Assembly (NCBI GenBank): GCA_014155875.1
Contig: JACEFZ010014499.1
Coordinates: forward strand, 28,820-92,819
Length of the DNA: 64,000 bases
Direction: 5' to 3'
From: Cepaea nemoralis
Lineage: Eukaryota; Mollusca; Gastropoda; Stylommatophora; Helicidae
Shown here: positions 41,258-51,901 of the stretch, piece after piece
Position numbering within the stretch: position 1 is the first letter of the stretch
Layout of the letters: the number at the start of each line of letters is the position of its first letter
Notes under the pieces: model-generated
Database searches by the model: none
The model's input: the letters and a program-made list of their open reading frames with translations, nothing else
What the model was told of the DNA's origin: nothing
Program-made: the position numbers and the translations under genes

Positions 41258-41575
41258 TGGGTATTGCCATGGATGTACGATTTCGCCGATGCTATTTGTC
41301 ATAGCCATGCAGGTCATCCTGGATGCGGCATCCAGCTACGCACACGGTCAGAATCTCAGCGAAGAACGGAACATTCCGCTGCTGAAGGCCTTCATGGACG
41401 ATCCGAAAATCCTGACACCGAAGGAGAGTGATGGGCGCAGCATCCTCCTCAGACTGGACGATCTGATTCGCTGGTGCAGGATGAGTTTCACGCCTAAGAA
41501 ATCGAGAAGCCTGTCGATCGTGAAGAGCTTAAACGCCAGAAAAACTCGAAACTCATTAGCCCACTCAATTGAAAC
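41258..41575 (+). pseudogene. LINE reverse transcriptase fragment with FMDD box
   Basis: A short RT piece: VGIAM (then one base missing), ISPMLFVIAMQVIL, PLLKAFMDDPKIL with FMDD in place of YADD, and WCRMSFTPKKSRSLSI. This style (LKAFMDD, FKPKKSRS) occurs in a group of animal LINEs unlike families A-E here. The frameshift near 41275 and the lack of flanking domains mark it as dead. Confidence 0.7.
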
Positions 41576-41946
41576 TAAACTCCAAGCTGTCTGGAACCAA
41601 AGTTAAACTCTAAAAAATGGCACTGTTTATCATGAGAACTTGCATGACAGCGCAACCACCAAAGACCAGCCATTGCAAGAAAAACACAAAATTATATGCA
41701 AACAATAAATTATAAACAATCTCCAAGGAAGATTACTCTGCGTAGACAGTTCAATACTACACATTCTCATGCACCCAAAAGATAAAAATATTCAACAGCT
41801 GCACATACACACATATTAATAGACAACAGCATGACAATCCCTCGGTCAAGGCATATTATTTTTGTGATAGAGATGAGTTCTGTTTGTAGGTTAAAAATAA
41901 TGACAGATGATTGTGAAATTGAAGATACAGTGATCTGAAAGTATGG

Positions 41947-42563
41947 TCACAAGCGTTTTAATGTCTTCTTTTTATCACGTTTCTTTTTCTCCAAAAGTTT
42001 TTTTTATCTCCAGCATGTTTCTTCGCAAGAGGACCCTCTGCTGTTTTATCTTCAGAAGAGCAGTTTTCCTCTGTAACTCTTAGAGGCTTGGCGTGAATTT
42101 CTGTAAACATTTTAGCTCTTAAGGAGTAGTCCTCATACTGTTCCAATAACAACTTTCCCGCTTCTGCATTAAGGGCTGACTCAGGGTTAGGAACAATCAG
42201 CAAGCACTTGACAGTCAACAAAATATGTTTAATGCCCAGTTCTGGCTTCCAATCTTTCTTTAATGTGTTGACACAGATTTCTCCATTGCCAGACACATTT
42301 GGATGGAAAATTTTAGTGAGGAAGAAAGCTTTTGGTGGTTCTGAGGGAAAATTGTTGCCAAGAACCAGTTTCATGCGGAAAGTTCCACCCGCATATGGTG
42401 TGCCAGCTGGTCCTTCAATAGTTGCTTGTATGTCTGTCACATCCTCATCATTCATAAACACTTTTATTCCCTCCGGCGGATTTCGATACAAACTACTTAT
42501 TTCTTTTGTAACTTGTCTAATTATCTGCGGTGACAGATTTTCCACGTTTGATACGTTCGACAT
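41947..42563 (-). CDS. UBE2S: Ubiquitin-conjugating enzyme E2 S-like, single exon, frame change in tail
   Basis: UBE2S extends Lys11-linked ubiquitin chains with the anaphase-promoting complex. The start [12 protein letters not shown] matches the family start; an in-frame upstream Met (42602) is less likely. The UBC fold is complete: HPN at 87-89, catalytic Cys97 in NGEICVN, and family words [13 protein letters not shown] and NPESALN. The tail keeps [10 protein letters not shown]. After a run of eight A (about 41999-42006) the direct frame ends [10 protein letters not shown] at 41958. A one-base shift gives a Lys-rich tail ending LKRL at 41947, like the C-terminal LRRL that binds the complex. 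No intron interrupts about 620 bp. It is either a retrocopy with a slipped tail or a gene with a sequencing indel. Confidence 0.85.
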
Positions 42564-42603
42564 TTTATGAGGAAAGACTCTACTGGTTATGGATACAGCC
42601 AAC

Positions 42604-43214
42604 GATCAATGATGAAATTCACTCCCATTAAAAATATGAGGGGTGTCCTGGCGAGATCAGGCCTATCTAGAAATGCCACGACATATACAAGTATTGTTCA
42701 TGGACCTGTTTATACGTTGTGAAGAGAAACCAGAGTGACAATGTCAGCGCGTCCATTGGGGGACAGTCGTTAACATCGTGCACGGAGCTTGCAGTGTTGC
42801 AACATTGTATATATTGCATTAACAAGTACATTTTATTCATTTTTACCAGTGTAAGTATTTCAGACTTTAGCATGTCAAATTATTGTGTTAACTGTGAATA
42901 GGTGGTGTCATTATATTAAACATTTAACAATTACAATTAATGTAACTAATTGCTTCTTTAGAAAAACGTTTGCGAGTTATGTCCCTTGCAAACAATAAAA
43001 TGAATATTATGTTCCCGTGAAAAAGAGGTATTTGTTTCCCCTTAAATTTCGCTTACCAAGTGCACAGGCCGTCGAGAGCGCGATAGCGAATGGTTACCCG
43101 TAGATCATGTAATTGAGTCCCAACTATTGCTCCCGGGTTGACTCAGCCGAAACTAAGCACCATGAAATGTTCTGGAAAGTAAAGGCGAAGTGTGCGCTAT
43201 TGACCACATCACCC
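42604..43214. other. Flank of UBE2S; possible SINE-like segment
   Basis: No gene recognised. At 43070-43200 the words GAGAGCGCGATAGCGAATGGTTACCCG and CTCCCGGGTTGACTC could be degenerate pol III promoter boxes of a tRNA-derived SINE, but no second copy was found. Confidence 0.35.
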
Positions 43215-43953
43215 ATTGAGTGACAAGGGGGAAATCATGGATGGCTCAGGCGGAGGATACGATCAGACAGGTGTACCCCTTGGAGAACATTAGGCGAGGT
43301 GAAGAGTGGGTCAGAGTTCCAGCGGAGCAGTTCAGACTTGTGCAGAGTTATAATCACATTGAGCCGGGAGTGCAGAGAGTGGCCAGCAAGGGGCCACGGA
43401 AGTGGAAATCCAGCAACTAATTCAGGATAATGCTCGCCCGGGTGATGTGATTATCTACACGGATGGTTCGGCGTTGAGAGGTAGTAGAAGTGCCTGGGGG
43501 TTCTTAGCAAAAGCTAATGGTCGACGTTTGGTGCAGTAGAGCCTGGCGTATGATACCACAACATCTAGCTTAAGAATGGAGGTGGAGGCGGTCAGTGCAG
43601 CTTTCCGCTGGATGGAGAACACGATACACACACACATTGTGATTGTAACTGAGTTAGAAAGCATGCTGAAGAGGGTGATGACAGGCAGGCTGGCTTGCTT
43701 CGCTTCGGAGGTCACGGGTAGCAAGCATCACATAGATCTTTTCTCCTAGGCATGCCGGTGTACTGGGGAATGAACAGGCGGACAGATTGGCTGTCTTGGC
43801 AAAACTTGGTGGAGTATTGATGCATGACAAGGCAGACGTGGTTGCGTGTGGGAGCAAATGGATCACCATAGTCTGGTAAGAATGAGGCAGCGAAGTGTGA
43901 TGAGGGGATCTGGCCGACGCTCGACGCTCAGAGGAAAGGCGAGACGGACATAT
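43215..43953 (+). mobile_element. LINE A, copy A4, left part
   Basis: Encodes SWMAQAEDTIRQVYPLENIRRGEEW at 43230-43310 and, in other frames, DVIIYTDGS near 43445-43470, SLRMEVEAV near 43568-43595, and GHAGVLGNEQADRLA near 43750-43795. It is nearly collinear with A2. It is cut at GGCGAGACGGACATAT by Gmr1-like copy 2 and resumes at 49788. Confidence 0.85.
43949..43953. repeat. Target-site duplication of Gmr1-like copy 2 (left)
   Basis: CATAT, repeated exactly at 49788-49792 within the LINE A4 sequence. Confidence 0.95.
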
Positions 43954-44262
43954 TGTCAAAGACTCGACCGCATCCCCTCCGCCAGGAAGAGCAGTCAATC
44001 TTGAAGAGGCCAGGAGGTGATACGGTGCCCGAGGTAAGGGCAGGGGAGATGAGGTAATGGGAGATGGTTATCCATTCCCTCATGAGACACGCAGGCGTTG
44101 TTCAGAGAGTTAGCACTCTAATCACGATAGCATCACGCCTCGTGGTAGCCACGGAGAAGTTGAGTATCCACTCAACATACCACGTCTGCGATCAGCGTGC
44201 CATGTGAGGCAACACGCACCAAGGTCAAGGTCGATCCGCGTGGTGTGTGACGACGGGATGAT
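43954..44262 (+). repeat. 5' LTR of Gmr1-like copy 2, 3'-truncated
   Basis: Matches 49195-49502 with about two differences (GTCGATCC versus GTCAAGCC), then ends at a deletion joined to gag. Its left half shares only TGTCAAAGACTC, CTCATGAGACACG and AGAGAGTTAGCACTCT with the LTR of copy 1. Confidence 0.93.
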
Positions 44263-44268
44263 AGGATT

Positions 44269-44850
44269 ATGCAGCACTTTTTACTTGATGCCCCTGGGTA
44301 TCAGGTTCAGTTCTCAAATTTAAAACCTAAACCTAGTGAAACGTTTATTGATTATGTTTCAAATGTGCAGAGTGTACTAAACAGGTGGCTTAAAGCAGCT
44401 AACATAGGAAAAGACTTTGATAGATTAAAAAACTTAATAGCTATGGATAAGGTTATATCCACTATACCTTCTCCTTTTGCTAAATTTTTGCAGCAGTCAG
44501 ACATTGAGAACATCAAGCAGTTTGAAAAAAAAGGCTCAGCATATTTTTCTTCTAACAGAGATATTTTTAGGATTTCAAATGACTCTGAAATAGTTTCCTT
44601 TGTGAAAGACCAACCAAAAAACTATCAGAGTAACAGAAAACCTTTTCAGAAATATGACAAGAAAGACAGAAAAGTGTCAAAATGTATTTATTGTCAACTT
44701 ATGCACGACACTTATTCTATGTGCGACAAATCGCCAAATTATCCGGCGCATCTTGAAAATGTGATCAAGAAGCAGCAAAATAAAAGATCGGCATACAGGC
44801 GTGCGATCAAATGTTTTTTTTTGTTCCAGCTATGGCCATTATTCAAATAA
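44269..44850 (+). pseudogene. gag: gag (capsid end and zinc knuckles), Gmr1-like copy 2
   Basis: 193 codons beginning inside the SCAN-like capsid segment (MQHFLLDAPGYQVQFSNLKP, FDRLKNLIAMDKVISTIP). It continues through the first zinc knuckle CIYCQLMHDTYSMC to KCFF, where the frame runs off in a nine-T tract (44813-44822). Identity with gag of copy 1 is high by eye. The N-terminal coiled coil and first capsid half are deleted. Confidence 0.9.
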
Positions 44851-45739
44851 GTGCCTTGGCCGCCAACGTATGAAAGCTAACAATGCTATCTTGATTGATA
44901 CCTCTTCAGATAGTGGTAGTGAGGATGAGTGTGAAGTTGAAAATGTATTACCTTTCAAGGAGTCTGAAGATGTCTGTTGTGTGAACGATGTGTTAAGCTT
45001 TGACAATTGTGACCAATGTTACCAATTTCATGCAGACGGAAAATTAGAATGTGGACATACAGTACCATGCTCAACTGAGAGTGTAACTGCAGCAATAGCC
45101 TCCAGAGGCAAGTTAGTGTTCCACAATGCAATGGTCAACGACAAACCATGCCAATGTTTGCTGGACAGCGGCAGTACCCTTATTGGTCTTAGAAAGGATC
45201 TAGTGAGTCCAGGTGATTATACAGGCGACTCTGTCAAATGCCGAACCTTTTCGGGTAACGTTGAAATTTACCCTTTGGCCAAAGCCCATATTAACACTCC
45301 TTTCCTTTCGGGTACCTTTACTTGTGCAATACTTGACAACCCTTGTACTGATTTAATTTTGGGTTCCTTACCCCAACTGAAACATTGTACTAGTGATGAA
45401 ATAGTTGCATGGGAGAAATTAAATGCAGCTAATGCAACTACTAGAGCAGACACTGTAAAACATCAAGACACACTACAAGATGGGAGACTACTGGTGCATT
45501 CTCCAACTGGCACAGATGATACCAACAGACAGAAATTTATAGAACAGCAGAAAGCTGATCCTAGTGTGTCTCCATATTTAAAATTAATGAAAGAAAGATC
45601 TAAAGTGACCAAAAATGCCTCATGGTTCCTTAAACCTAATAATGGCTTTCTTACGAGATATTTTACATCTGAGAACCATGAGAATCAGCAAACGGTGAAA
45701 CCTGTACAACACCGCTTAACTGCAAAAACCTGCACATGA
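44801..45739 (+). pseudogene. pol: Protease and start of integrase region, Gmr1-like copy 2
   Basis: This frame takes over at the second zinc knuckle (SSYGHYSNKCLGRQRMK). The protease-like segment QCLLDSGSTLIGLR retains the catalytic Asp lost in copy 1. The linker between protease and integrase is collinear with copy 1 to about 45720, then the frame is lost within the integrase zinc-binding module. Confidence 0.88.
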
Positions 45740-46310
45740 GTCACCGCTTGCTGGTCACCTGGCAAAAGACAAAACCAGGCCTAGATTCCAGGCTCATGTT
45801 CATTGGCCAGAGTTTTGGAATGAGATTAAATTATTTTGTCGTAATGTATTTTCTTGTAATGTCTGTAAACAATTAGTACATAAGTTTAAGGGTAGACATC
45901 CTACAGCTGAAGTACTACCTTCTACTCTGACTTCTAGACCTGTAAGAGGGAGGGTCAAATTTACCAATACACAAACAAGGGTGCTTGAACAATCGATGGT
46001 AAACCAGATCAAAACATGCGTCGGTTACTTCCAGACAAGCAAAATGGCAAGGACCATGCAAGGTGTTACGTGACATTTCCAATGTTGACTATGGAATATC
46101 GATAAACAGACACTTAAAGATATTCCATGTCAACATGTTAAAACTTTACTTTTCACAAGACACATAAGTAGGGACAGACGAACATAGTACATCCACACCT
46201 AGTAATCAGACGACAGACATACACAATGCAACTACACTAGTTAGCGAGACTGGCAAATCCGACAAGATGCATACATTTAGTGAGCTTACAGGATACGCAT
46301 GATATATGTT
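45740..46310 (+). pseudogene. pol: Integrase remnants, Gmr1-like copy 2
   Basis: Shows WPEFWNEIKLFC and CNVCKQLV of the zinc-binding module (45800-45880), then jumps over most of the catalytic core (deletion after about 45945) to C-terminal words (LLPDKQNGK, then HVKTLLFTRH near 46125-46165, and TTDIHNATTLVSETGKSDK near 46210-46270). Several stops and frame changes. Confidence 0.8.
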
Positions 46311-46329
46311 TCCATACGGATGACTGGAC

Positions 46330-46990
46330 AACACACTGACTGAAACGAAGACATGTCTGTGACAGATTGCGACTCTTCGGTCTCACTGTCAAACCGAGCA
46401 AAGTCAAATTAAGCCTAAAAGAAATTCATTTTTGGGTCATGTCATTTCTCAAGGTCAACTAAAGACTGACCTGAAAATTAGTACCAAAATTATGAATCTG
46501 ACCATGTCTAACAGAAAGAAACAGGTCAGAAGGCTTTTGGGATTAGTAAATTACTCAGAAATTATAATTCTTTATTCCAATGTTTTAAAAGCATTTGTAA
46601 AATGAAATGTCAAAGATGCATTATTAATTTCTGCATTGTCAAAAATGAAAATCCTTTTTTGTAATATTCCAATCCTCCGCTTGCCTAATCCTAGGCTCGT
46701 TTATTATTCTAGGACAGATGCCAGCAGTACTAGGCCAATTTTTTGAGGGCATCTTCCACCCGAGTTCCATCCAGAGATTCCATATCACAGTTGCAACCCT
46801 AAGCGTCATCTATGCGGTGAGAAAGCTCCATCGAGTTCTGACGGATGTTCACTGCATTGTCCAGACCGACAACTCCCCGATCACGGTCATACAGAGTGGT
46901 GTGCATCAAAATGACCGGATATACAGGTGGTCACTAATTTTACCATCTGGGGTAGAAATACCTGAAATACCACATATAAATGTAGAGTGA
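46330..46990 (+). pseudogene. pol: RT and RNase H remnants, Gmr1-like copy 2
   Basis: Begins after the RT catalytic box, with ATLRSHCQT-type frame debris and then FLGHVISQGQLKTD (46430-46480), KKQVRRLLGLVNYS and KDALLISALSKMKILF. The RNase H follows: RTDAS with frameshift, then LSVIYAVRKLHRVL, QTDNSPITVIQSGVHQNDRIYRWSL (46800-46940). RT lies downstream of integrase here too. Confidence 0.85.
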
Positions 46991-49194
46991 TAGTTAGTAC
47001 ATGAATAGATTATATTATTCTATGTAAAATAGGTTACATATACATCGACATTATGTGCTTAATCATGTACCAAGAACAGTGAACTATCATGTGTCCGTAG
47101 ACATCAAGTGAAGAACTGTGCTGCAAAACGTAGATATCACCGTGTGAAATAGGACAGCTCATTACCAACTAAGCTCCATTCCGGTGTATCATTTGTGTGA
47201 AGCGCAGAGAACATTGTCAGAACAATGCTTAATTACAGACACGAAAAGACTGAGCTACGACACCAGCGAACTCTACACGTGCACTACCGATAGAACACTA
47301 GTATGACTGTGCAATGTATTTCAGATACCCAGGCAAAGTGTGTATATATATTATGCCTATAAAACCAATGTACAATCATGAAGGCAACAACTTACCTGAG
47401 GTAGCTGAATACCATGTATATAAACTTATTGTGATATGTAAGATAACATTTTAAGATGGTGATAAATTAGAGGTAGGTTAGGAAATATAATAGTTCTCAT
47501 TTATTTTAATAGTGTAGGTAGTACAGTAATTAACCCATTAGAATTAAATTAGAATATTAATTTAGACGTAAAAATAGTTAATTACAAGCTAAATTAAAAG
47601 TTTGATAGGAATAGTACCATTTAGTTTGATATATTTCACTTAGCTTCATTTCGGTTCAGTTCATTCCATCTTAATGAAACCATACCACCTATCAAATATT
47701 ACCATTCAGTAATATCATCATTTTACATCAGAATAGGATAAAAAGATTAGATAAGTGAACATACATCATTTACACCATTTAGATTAAGAATATCACTCAT
47801 ATAATTCCTTTGTGCATTTAAAAACATTAGTTAGTAGAGTGTTAGAAAATTACATAATTTGTGTTCACATCATCCATGTAATTAAGGTACATAACTCACG
47901 TCACATTAATTACATTTAAATAGTTAGATTACATCCCTTAGATTAGACAAACATAACGATTAATATAAACATATCATATAATTAACATGACAAAAATTTA
48001 GTTAACACATTAAATACATATTTATAGAATTAATATTATTATGTTAGGATTTAGAGTGGTAGTTAGTATAATATAATGGATGATGAGACCAAGGGGATAC
48101 ACAATCAACCCTTTCTCGTCCATGTAAATATAGTGTAAATACATGACTCGTGCAGCGATTTTCGCACAGTCATTGGGCTCAACTATCTCAAACTGAGCCA
48201 AACCTGTACAGTGTCACTCCAAGGTTTTTAAATAATCGGAAGGATGAGTGGGGAAGGATAAAAGATGTGTGACAGAATTAAGGATGAAAGAAGTGTGACA
48301 GAAGTGTGAAAGTGAGAGCGAATGGAAAATAGACGGGAGAGAGTGAGATCAGTCAGCAAATTCTTCTGCTGCCTGGTGCGACTTTTAATGTTTTAGTGTT
48401 GGTTTTCGTTATTGAGAATGTGTTAGTGTGAATGTGTGTCTGTAAGATCGTTTAGAACTTAGATGAGTGTATTTTGGGTTTCATAACAAGGGAATGTAGT
48501 CACGAATTAGTGTTATACACCTGTTTGTGGCCACATTTAACCAAGTTATGACACTTAAAAAACTAACATACATACACATAGGAGGGAGAAACATAGGTTA
48601 GAAGTTAGATTAGTAGATTAATTACATCCAAACACACAAACAACCAGAAAAACAAACAGATAAATTACATACATTTTTTCTAGATCAAAGGGAGATAACT
48701 TCGGGTCAGGGGACATAATAGACAACGAAACACTAACTTAACAGTGAAATGAAACTTTACACGCGGAAGCGTAATAGGTAAATCCTGTCGCACACACCTT
48801 GTGTAATGGTTGTTAAATATTATATAGGGAACATGAAGCAATTCATGTGTTGACCCTAAGAAAGTCAACTTTGTATGGGTAGTAAGTTAATTTACTATGT
48901 GAGGGCAGGTCTTATAAGACAACGGTCCGGTTCAGACATACCTCTAATGAATATAATATTGCATGTGAGAAGAGGGCTCACGCCAACCAGTCAAGTTTGT
49001 GGCGATTGCCAGTAGCCAAGTAGAGTTTTGCTACACTGTGACAATAATCAGTAGAAGTCTATTAGAGTGCCCAAAGCCAGGTTATCTAGAGTCTTTGACA
49101 AAAAAAATTAGAGACATTAAATTTTTTTTAGAAACATATTTCGTCACAACCAATGAGTGAAAGTTGATGACGCAACACAGGAGGGGTGGGTGTG
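46991..49194 (+). other. Non-coding 3' region of Gmr1-like copy 2
   Basis: AT-rich, 2.2 kb, recognisably the counterpart of 18571-20753 (for example TGGTAGTAAGTTAATTTACTATG and CTTATAAGACAACGGTCCGGTTCAGAC). The polypurine tract GGAGGGGTGGG at 49180-49190 precedes the LTR. Confidence 0.8.
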
Positions 49195-49787
49195 TGTCAA
49201 AGACTCGACCGCATCCCCTCCGCCAGGAAGAGCAGTCAATCTTGAAGAGGCCAGGAGGTGATACGGTGCCCGAGGTAAGGGCAGGGGAGATGAGGTAATG
49301 GGAGATGGTTATCCATTCCCTCATGAGACACGCAGGCGTTGTTCAGAGAGTTAGCACTCTAATCACGATAGCATCACGCCTCGTGGTAGCCACGGAGAAG
49401 TTGAGTATCCACTCAACATACCACGTCTGCGATCAGCGTGCCATGTGAGGCAACACGCACCAAGGTCAAGGTCAAGCCGCGTGGTGTGTGACGACGGGAT
49501 GAAAGAACGTCAGACGGGAGGACAGGACTTGTAGTGTGCACCTCGTTAGAGTAGCGATAGGGGTTTTGTGTTTAACTAAATAGATAGAGAGTTAGCATAG
49601 GCATTAGCAACTAGTGATAGATAATTTCTGTGGCTTTATGTTGTGTGTTTACTAGCGACTGTTACCTGCGTGTAGCGAGCCAACGGCAATAAAATGTACC
49701 AGTTATTTTCCTCGCACACGACTTGCAAGTTTTCTTGTTTGGTGTGGGAGAAGTATCCGATAGTGCCTGTCAGTTGAGTTATTGACA
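49195..49787 (+). repeat. 3' LTR of Gmr1-like copy 2
   Basis: 593 bp, TGTCAAAG...ATTGACA. The polyadenylation signal AATAAA is at 49688-49693 in the shared GGCAATAAAATGT block. The right third resembles the LTR of copy 1; most of the left (U3) part does not. Confidence 0.95.
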
Positions 49788-49914
49788 CATATAATCAGGT
49801 TGCTACTGGAATTACTGTTGTTGGAACTCTTCGCTGGCTGCTGAGGATGGGGACGAACGCTTATGGAAATGCCCCGAATGCTGTGATGTCGGTTCCTAAA
49901 TCAATCATTCAATC
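49788..49914 (+). mobile_element. LINE A, copy A4, right part and 3' tail
   Basis: Resumes with CATATAATCAGGTTGCTACTGG, collinear with A2 near 9580-9615, and runs through TGTGATGTCGGTTCCTAA to an (AATC/ATTC)n tail. The tail abuts the RBM8A pseudogene at ATTGCATTCTG. Confidence 0.88.
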
Positions 49915-50295
49915 ATTGCATTCTGTGCCTCTTTGAATGTTTAATATTTAACCAGTGCATATCCCCTGAGAACGCCAGTTCGCCTGTTAAGATGTGCACA
50001 TACATTCTTGATTTCACCAACGCAGCAAATGTTTCATGCATGTCATCCTCTTGAGACTCCTCATGGACACCAGTTAAAAACAAAATCCAACCTTCAATAG
50101 ATCTCTGTGGGCCTGGACCTTCAGATTCATCAACATCAATTTCCATGCCCTGGAACTGATCAACACCACATCGAGTTGGACCCTCTCCGCCAAAACCTTT
50201 GCCTTTTCTTTGAGTTTCTGGAGACCCTGGTCTCCCTTTTCATCAATTTCGAAATCATCATCGTCTTCTTTGGTCACAAGCAGAACGTACGCCAT
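49915..50295 (-). pseudogene. RBM8A: RBM8A (Y14) processed pseudogene, 3'-truncated
   Basis: RBM8A/Y14 is an RNA-recognition-motif protein of the exon junction complex. The minus strand begins ATG (50295) with [23 protein letters not shown]. After a frame change it gives [21 protein letters not shown]...HETF (about 50120-50015). After another it gives the RRM segment [23 protein letters not shown] with a stop two codons later. This covers about the first 115 residues without introns, although Y14 genes normally have several. Frameshifts and the stop make it a pseudogene. Its 3' end is cut at the LINE A4 tail; no poly(A) remains. Confidence 0.88.
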
Positions 50296-50307
50296 TTTGC
50301 TCTCTTA

Positions 50308-50311
<4 letters not shown>

Positions 50312-50400
<89 letters not shown>
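50312..50400. repeat. (TA)n microsatellite
   Basis: About 44 uninterrupted TA units directly upstream of the RBM8A pseudogene start. Confidence 0.95.
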
Positions 50401-50404
<4 letters not shown>

Positions 50405-50480
50405 TGTGAGTGTGTGTGTGTGTGTATATATATATATATGTCAGAGACAATATTATAATTTCAATAACGTGCAGCCAATG

Positions 50481-50494
50481 TGTGTGTGTATGTG

Positions 50495-50543
<49 letters not shown>

Positions 50544-50580
50544 GTGCCTGCGTGTGCGTGCGTGTGTGTGTGCGTGTGTG
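50481..50580 (+). repeat. (TG)n microsatellite
   Basis: TG array with GC and CCTGCG interruptions, directly upstream of repeat R copy 5, as in R copies 1 and 2. Confidence 0.93.
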
Positions 50581-50582
50581 TT

Positions 50583-50658
50583 GAGTTTTTCGTAACAAGT
50601 ATTTGGCCTATGCCAGCTTCGTATAGGAGTTACGGACGCGGATCGTAATACCACATAC
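50583..50658 (+). repeat. Composite repeat R, copy 5, first part
   Basis: TTTTTCGTAACAAGTATTTGGCC is the start of the S2 module. It is interrupted after GTAATACCACATAC (50645-50658), the 14-bp target duplication of LINE C2. Confidence 0.8.
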
Positions 50659-51901
50659 TTCTTATTCTACTTCAGCGTTCCGAGCCATTGAGGTTCTTTG
50701 CTGCAGATACAATCCGTCTCCATTCGTCTCTCTGGTTGGCCTTCTCTTGCCAGTCGTTGATTCCAAGTGCTTGTAGGTCTGTATATATATTATCTCTCCA
50801 CCGTCTTCTTGGTCTACCTCGGGGTCTACGGTCATTTATTTCCTGAGTGTAAGCGAGTTTTGTTTCCCTATTATCTTCCATTCTTTCTATATGCCCCAGC
50901 CATTGTAGTCTATTAGCCTTCATGATACCAGTGATTAGCCGGGTCTTAAACACATCATAAATGTCTTTGTTACTTCTTATTTTCCACTCTCCACTTTGTG
51001 TATCCCTAATGGGTCCAAAGATGCGTCTTAAAACTTTGTTCTCAAAGGCTTGTAGCAAGGCTTCGTCTCCTTCCTGTTGTACTCCAGGTTTCAGAGCCAT
51101 ACAGCACAACAGGTCTGATCAGTGTTTTGTATATTGTGATTTTGGTGTTACGAGATAGCGCATTTGATTTTAGTAGATGTTATAGTGCATAGTATATCTT
51201 ATTTCCAGAATTGATTCTAGTTTGTATTTCTTCCCTTATGATGTTGGAGCAGTTGAAGATTGTACCCAGATTTGTATGTTTCCGTTCTTTTAACGACCAT
51301 ATTATCTATTTGTATGTGGCCAGAGTTTTCAGCCATTCCTTCTCTTGAAATTACCATATATTCTGTCTTATCATTGGTTGATAACCAGCCCCATCTGTTG
51401 GGCTTTTTAGTAGTATATTCCAATGTCTTTTGTTCATTTTCCCCTATAATATCTATATCATCTGCATAACCAAGCAGCTTGGATGTTCCTCCAATATCAC
51501 ATTCCTCCTTTACCTTCCTTACAACTTTCTCTAGAGCCAGATTGAAGAGTAGCGGTGATAGTGCATCACCCTGTTTCAAGCCAGATGTTATTTGGAAAGG
51601 CGTCTGATTTCCTGCCTGTATATGTTACTATATTATAAGTATCTTCCATGCATAGTCTGGTCATGTTGATTAACTTCCTTGGTATTCCAAATTCCTGAAT
51701 AGCATTCCATAGACTATTCCTATGGACACTATCATAAGCCTTTTTAAAATCCACAAAAAGTTATGGAGATGCCTTTTATATTCACAATTTTTCTCGGCTA
51801 TTTGTCGTATGATAAATATCTGATCTATTGTTGATCTGTTTTGTCTAAACCCGCCTGGTAGTCACCTAATATGTATTCTGAATATGGTTTTAGTCTATTT
51901 A
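50659..51901 (-). mobile_element. LINE C, copy C2 (RT and 3' end), 5'-truncated
   Basis: On the minus strand: LGDYQAGLDKT (near 51870-51840), VDFKKAYDSVHRNSLW with the RT palm Asp (51755-51700), KQGDALSPLLFNLALEKVV (51579), LGYADDIDIIG with the catalytic YADD (51475-51440), and after frame changes the C-terminus FENKVLRRIFGPIRD, LQWLGHIERMEDNR, RRPRGRPRRRWRD (51040-50780). The 3' end is CTCAATGGCTCGGAACGCTGAAG. It is flanked by GTAATACCACATAC at 50645-50658 and 51902-51915. Confidence 0.9.

Larger units (their letters stand above)
43954..49787 (+). mobile_element. Gmr1-like LTR retrotransposon, copy 2 (internally deleted)
   Basis: A 5834-bp plus-strand element with CATAT target duplications. 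Order: truncated 5' LTR (43954-44262), gag from mid-capsid (44269), protease, remnants of integrase, remnants of RT/RNase H, a 2.2-kb non-coding region and a complete 3' LTR (49195-49787). Primer-binding site, leader and the first half of gag are deleted, with the junction directly after GGGATGA in the LTR. It confirms the integrase-before-RT order of copy 1. The overlapping 309 bp of its two LTRs differ at only about two positions. Confidence 0.92.
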
